DNA from: an uncultured Eubacterium sp.
GTDB lineage: Bacteria; Bacillota; Clostridia; Lachnospirales; Lachnospiraceae
NCBI GenBank assembly: GCA_905236295.1
Contig: CAJOQF010000112.1
Span: forward strand, 1 to 7,086
Reading direction: 5' to 3'
Length of the DNA: 7,086 nt
Positions 6,811 to 7,086 of this stretch are shown here, in pieces. The notes under the pieces are model-generated. The model was not told the origin of the DNA. It was given only the letters and a program-made list of their open reading frames with translations, and did no database searches. Position 1 is the stretch's first letter, and each line of letters starts with the position of its first letter. The position numbers were made by a program, and so were the translations under genes.

Positions 6811-6857
6811 AAATACAAAACGTGTGATAATATCATCCCCTGATATCAATCACACGT
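6811..6857 (-). terminator. Rho-independent terminator upstream of the EF-hand gene
   Basis: On the minus strand ACGTGTGAT (6857-6849) pairs with ATCACACGT (6828-6820). After a small internal loop, TGATAT/ATATCA-type pairs (6841-6846 with 6830-6835) extend the stem around a 5-nt GGGGA loop. TTTTGTATTT (6820-6811, the first T shared with the stem) provides a moderate U-tract. It closes whatever transcript enters from the right edge and contains the stop codon of the small ORF there. Confidence 0.75.
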
Positions 6858-7056
6858 CCTGTATTTTATATATCGGCATAGCCCCGAAAAAAATAACCTC
6901 ATAAGGCAGTTTATTCGTTTTTCCGGCTTTTTCGCACCTGTACTGCTTCTGTTCAGTTTCAACGATCTCACGCTGCCAGCCATCCGCCCATATGTGAGTT
7001 GTTCTATGTCTAATGCCCTCGGCATGCGCCTGTGATCTGGTCACTGTCTCGCCCAC
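6850..7056 (-). CDS. Doubtful small ORF, 68 residues from a GTG
   Basis: The frame runs from a stop codon at 7084-7086 to a TGA at 6850-6852; the only usual start codon near its beginning is a GTG at 7056, with no recognisable Shine-Dalgarno. I do not recognise the protein. It is basic in the middle, with HIWADGWQREIVE at about 21-33 and a hydrophobic patch EVIFFGAMPIYKI near the C-terminus. There is no signal peptide or known motif. The stop codon lies within the first arm of a strong terminator, a common layout for a real gene end. It could equally be the tail of a longer gene broken by a frameshift near the window edge, or a chance ORF. Confidence 0.3.
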   Translation of the reverse strand: MGETVTRSQAHAEGIRHRTTHIWADGWQREIVETEQKQYRCEKAGKTNKLPYEVIFFGAMPIYKIQDV

Positions 7057-7086
7057 GACTCGGTAGCAATGGGCGTCTGTTTGTTA

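Noticed and set aside
6795..6812. Motility-sigma promoter at CACGATAC upstream of the EF-hand gene.
   Set aside because: Weak match to GCCGATAT and CGTT, not TAAA, at the required spacing.

Overview
The window looks like chromosome of a motile, anaerobic, low-to-moderate GC Clostridia member, most likely a Lachnospiraceae relative (Butyrivibrio/Roseburia-like). This rests on protein flavour: a stand-alone methenyl-THF cyclohydrolase (FchA) beside FolD, a thioredoxin reductase of the pyridine-nucleotide-independent clostridial type, and a Cache-type chemoreceptor. The genus is inferred and could not be tested here. Every supported gene is on the minus strand, so transcription runs from high to low coordinates. 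No mobile element, CRISPR array, tRNA or rRNA was seen, and no stretch over 300 bases lacks a gene.

In the direction of transcription: (1) 7086-6850 holds a small, doubtful ORF closed by a strong terminator at 6811-6857. (2) 6748-5678 encodes a 356-residue protein without a signal peptide, with three EF-hand-like calcium loops, a consensus Shine-Dalgarno and its own terminator. Its family is known to me only as conserved and uncharacterised. (3) 5498-3414 encodes a 694-residue membrane chemoreceptor (Cache, HAMP and MCP signalling domains) with its own candidate promoter. (4) 3302-891 is a tight three-gene unit, fchA-folD-FFTR-like reductase, started by a good sigma-A-like promoter that sits between the receptor stop codon and the receptor terminator. 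(5) After a 185-nt gap rich in inverted repeats, secA starts at 705 and runs off the left edge.

The fchA-folD pair would interconvert methylene-, methenyl- and formyl-THF. The FolD has lost two residues known to be needed for cyclohydrolase activity, so it looks dehydrogenase-only, with FchA supplying the hydrolytic step. The third gene is a thioredoxin reductase homologue with the redox CxxC intact and both NADPH motifs gone, matching the ferredoxin-linked (FFTR) type. The most distinctive regulatory feature is the promoter/terminator overlap upstream of fchA: the predicted start point lies inside the terminator stem, so the hairpin should stop receptor read-through but not the transcript of its own promoter. 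I saw no clearly novel multi-gene system; the points worth checking are the divergent FolD, this overlap, the EF-hand protein and the secA leader hairpins.
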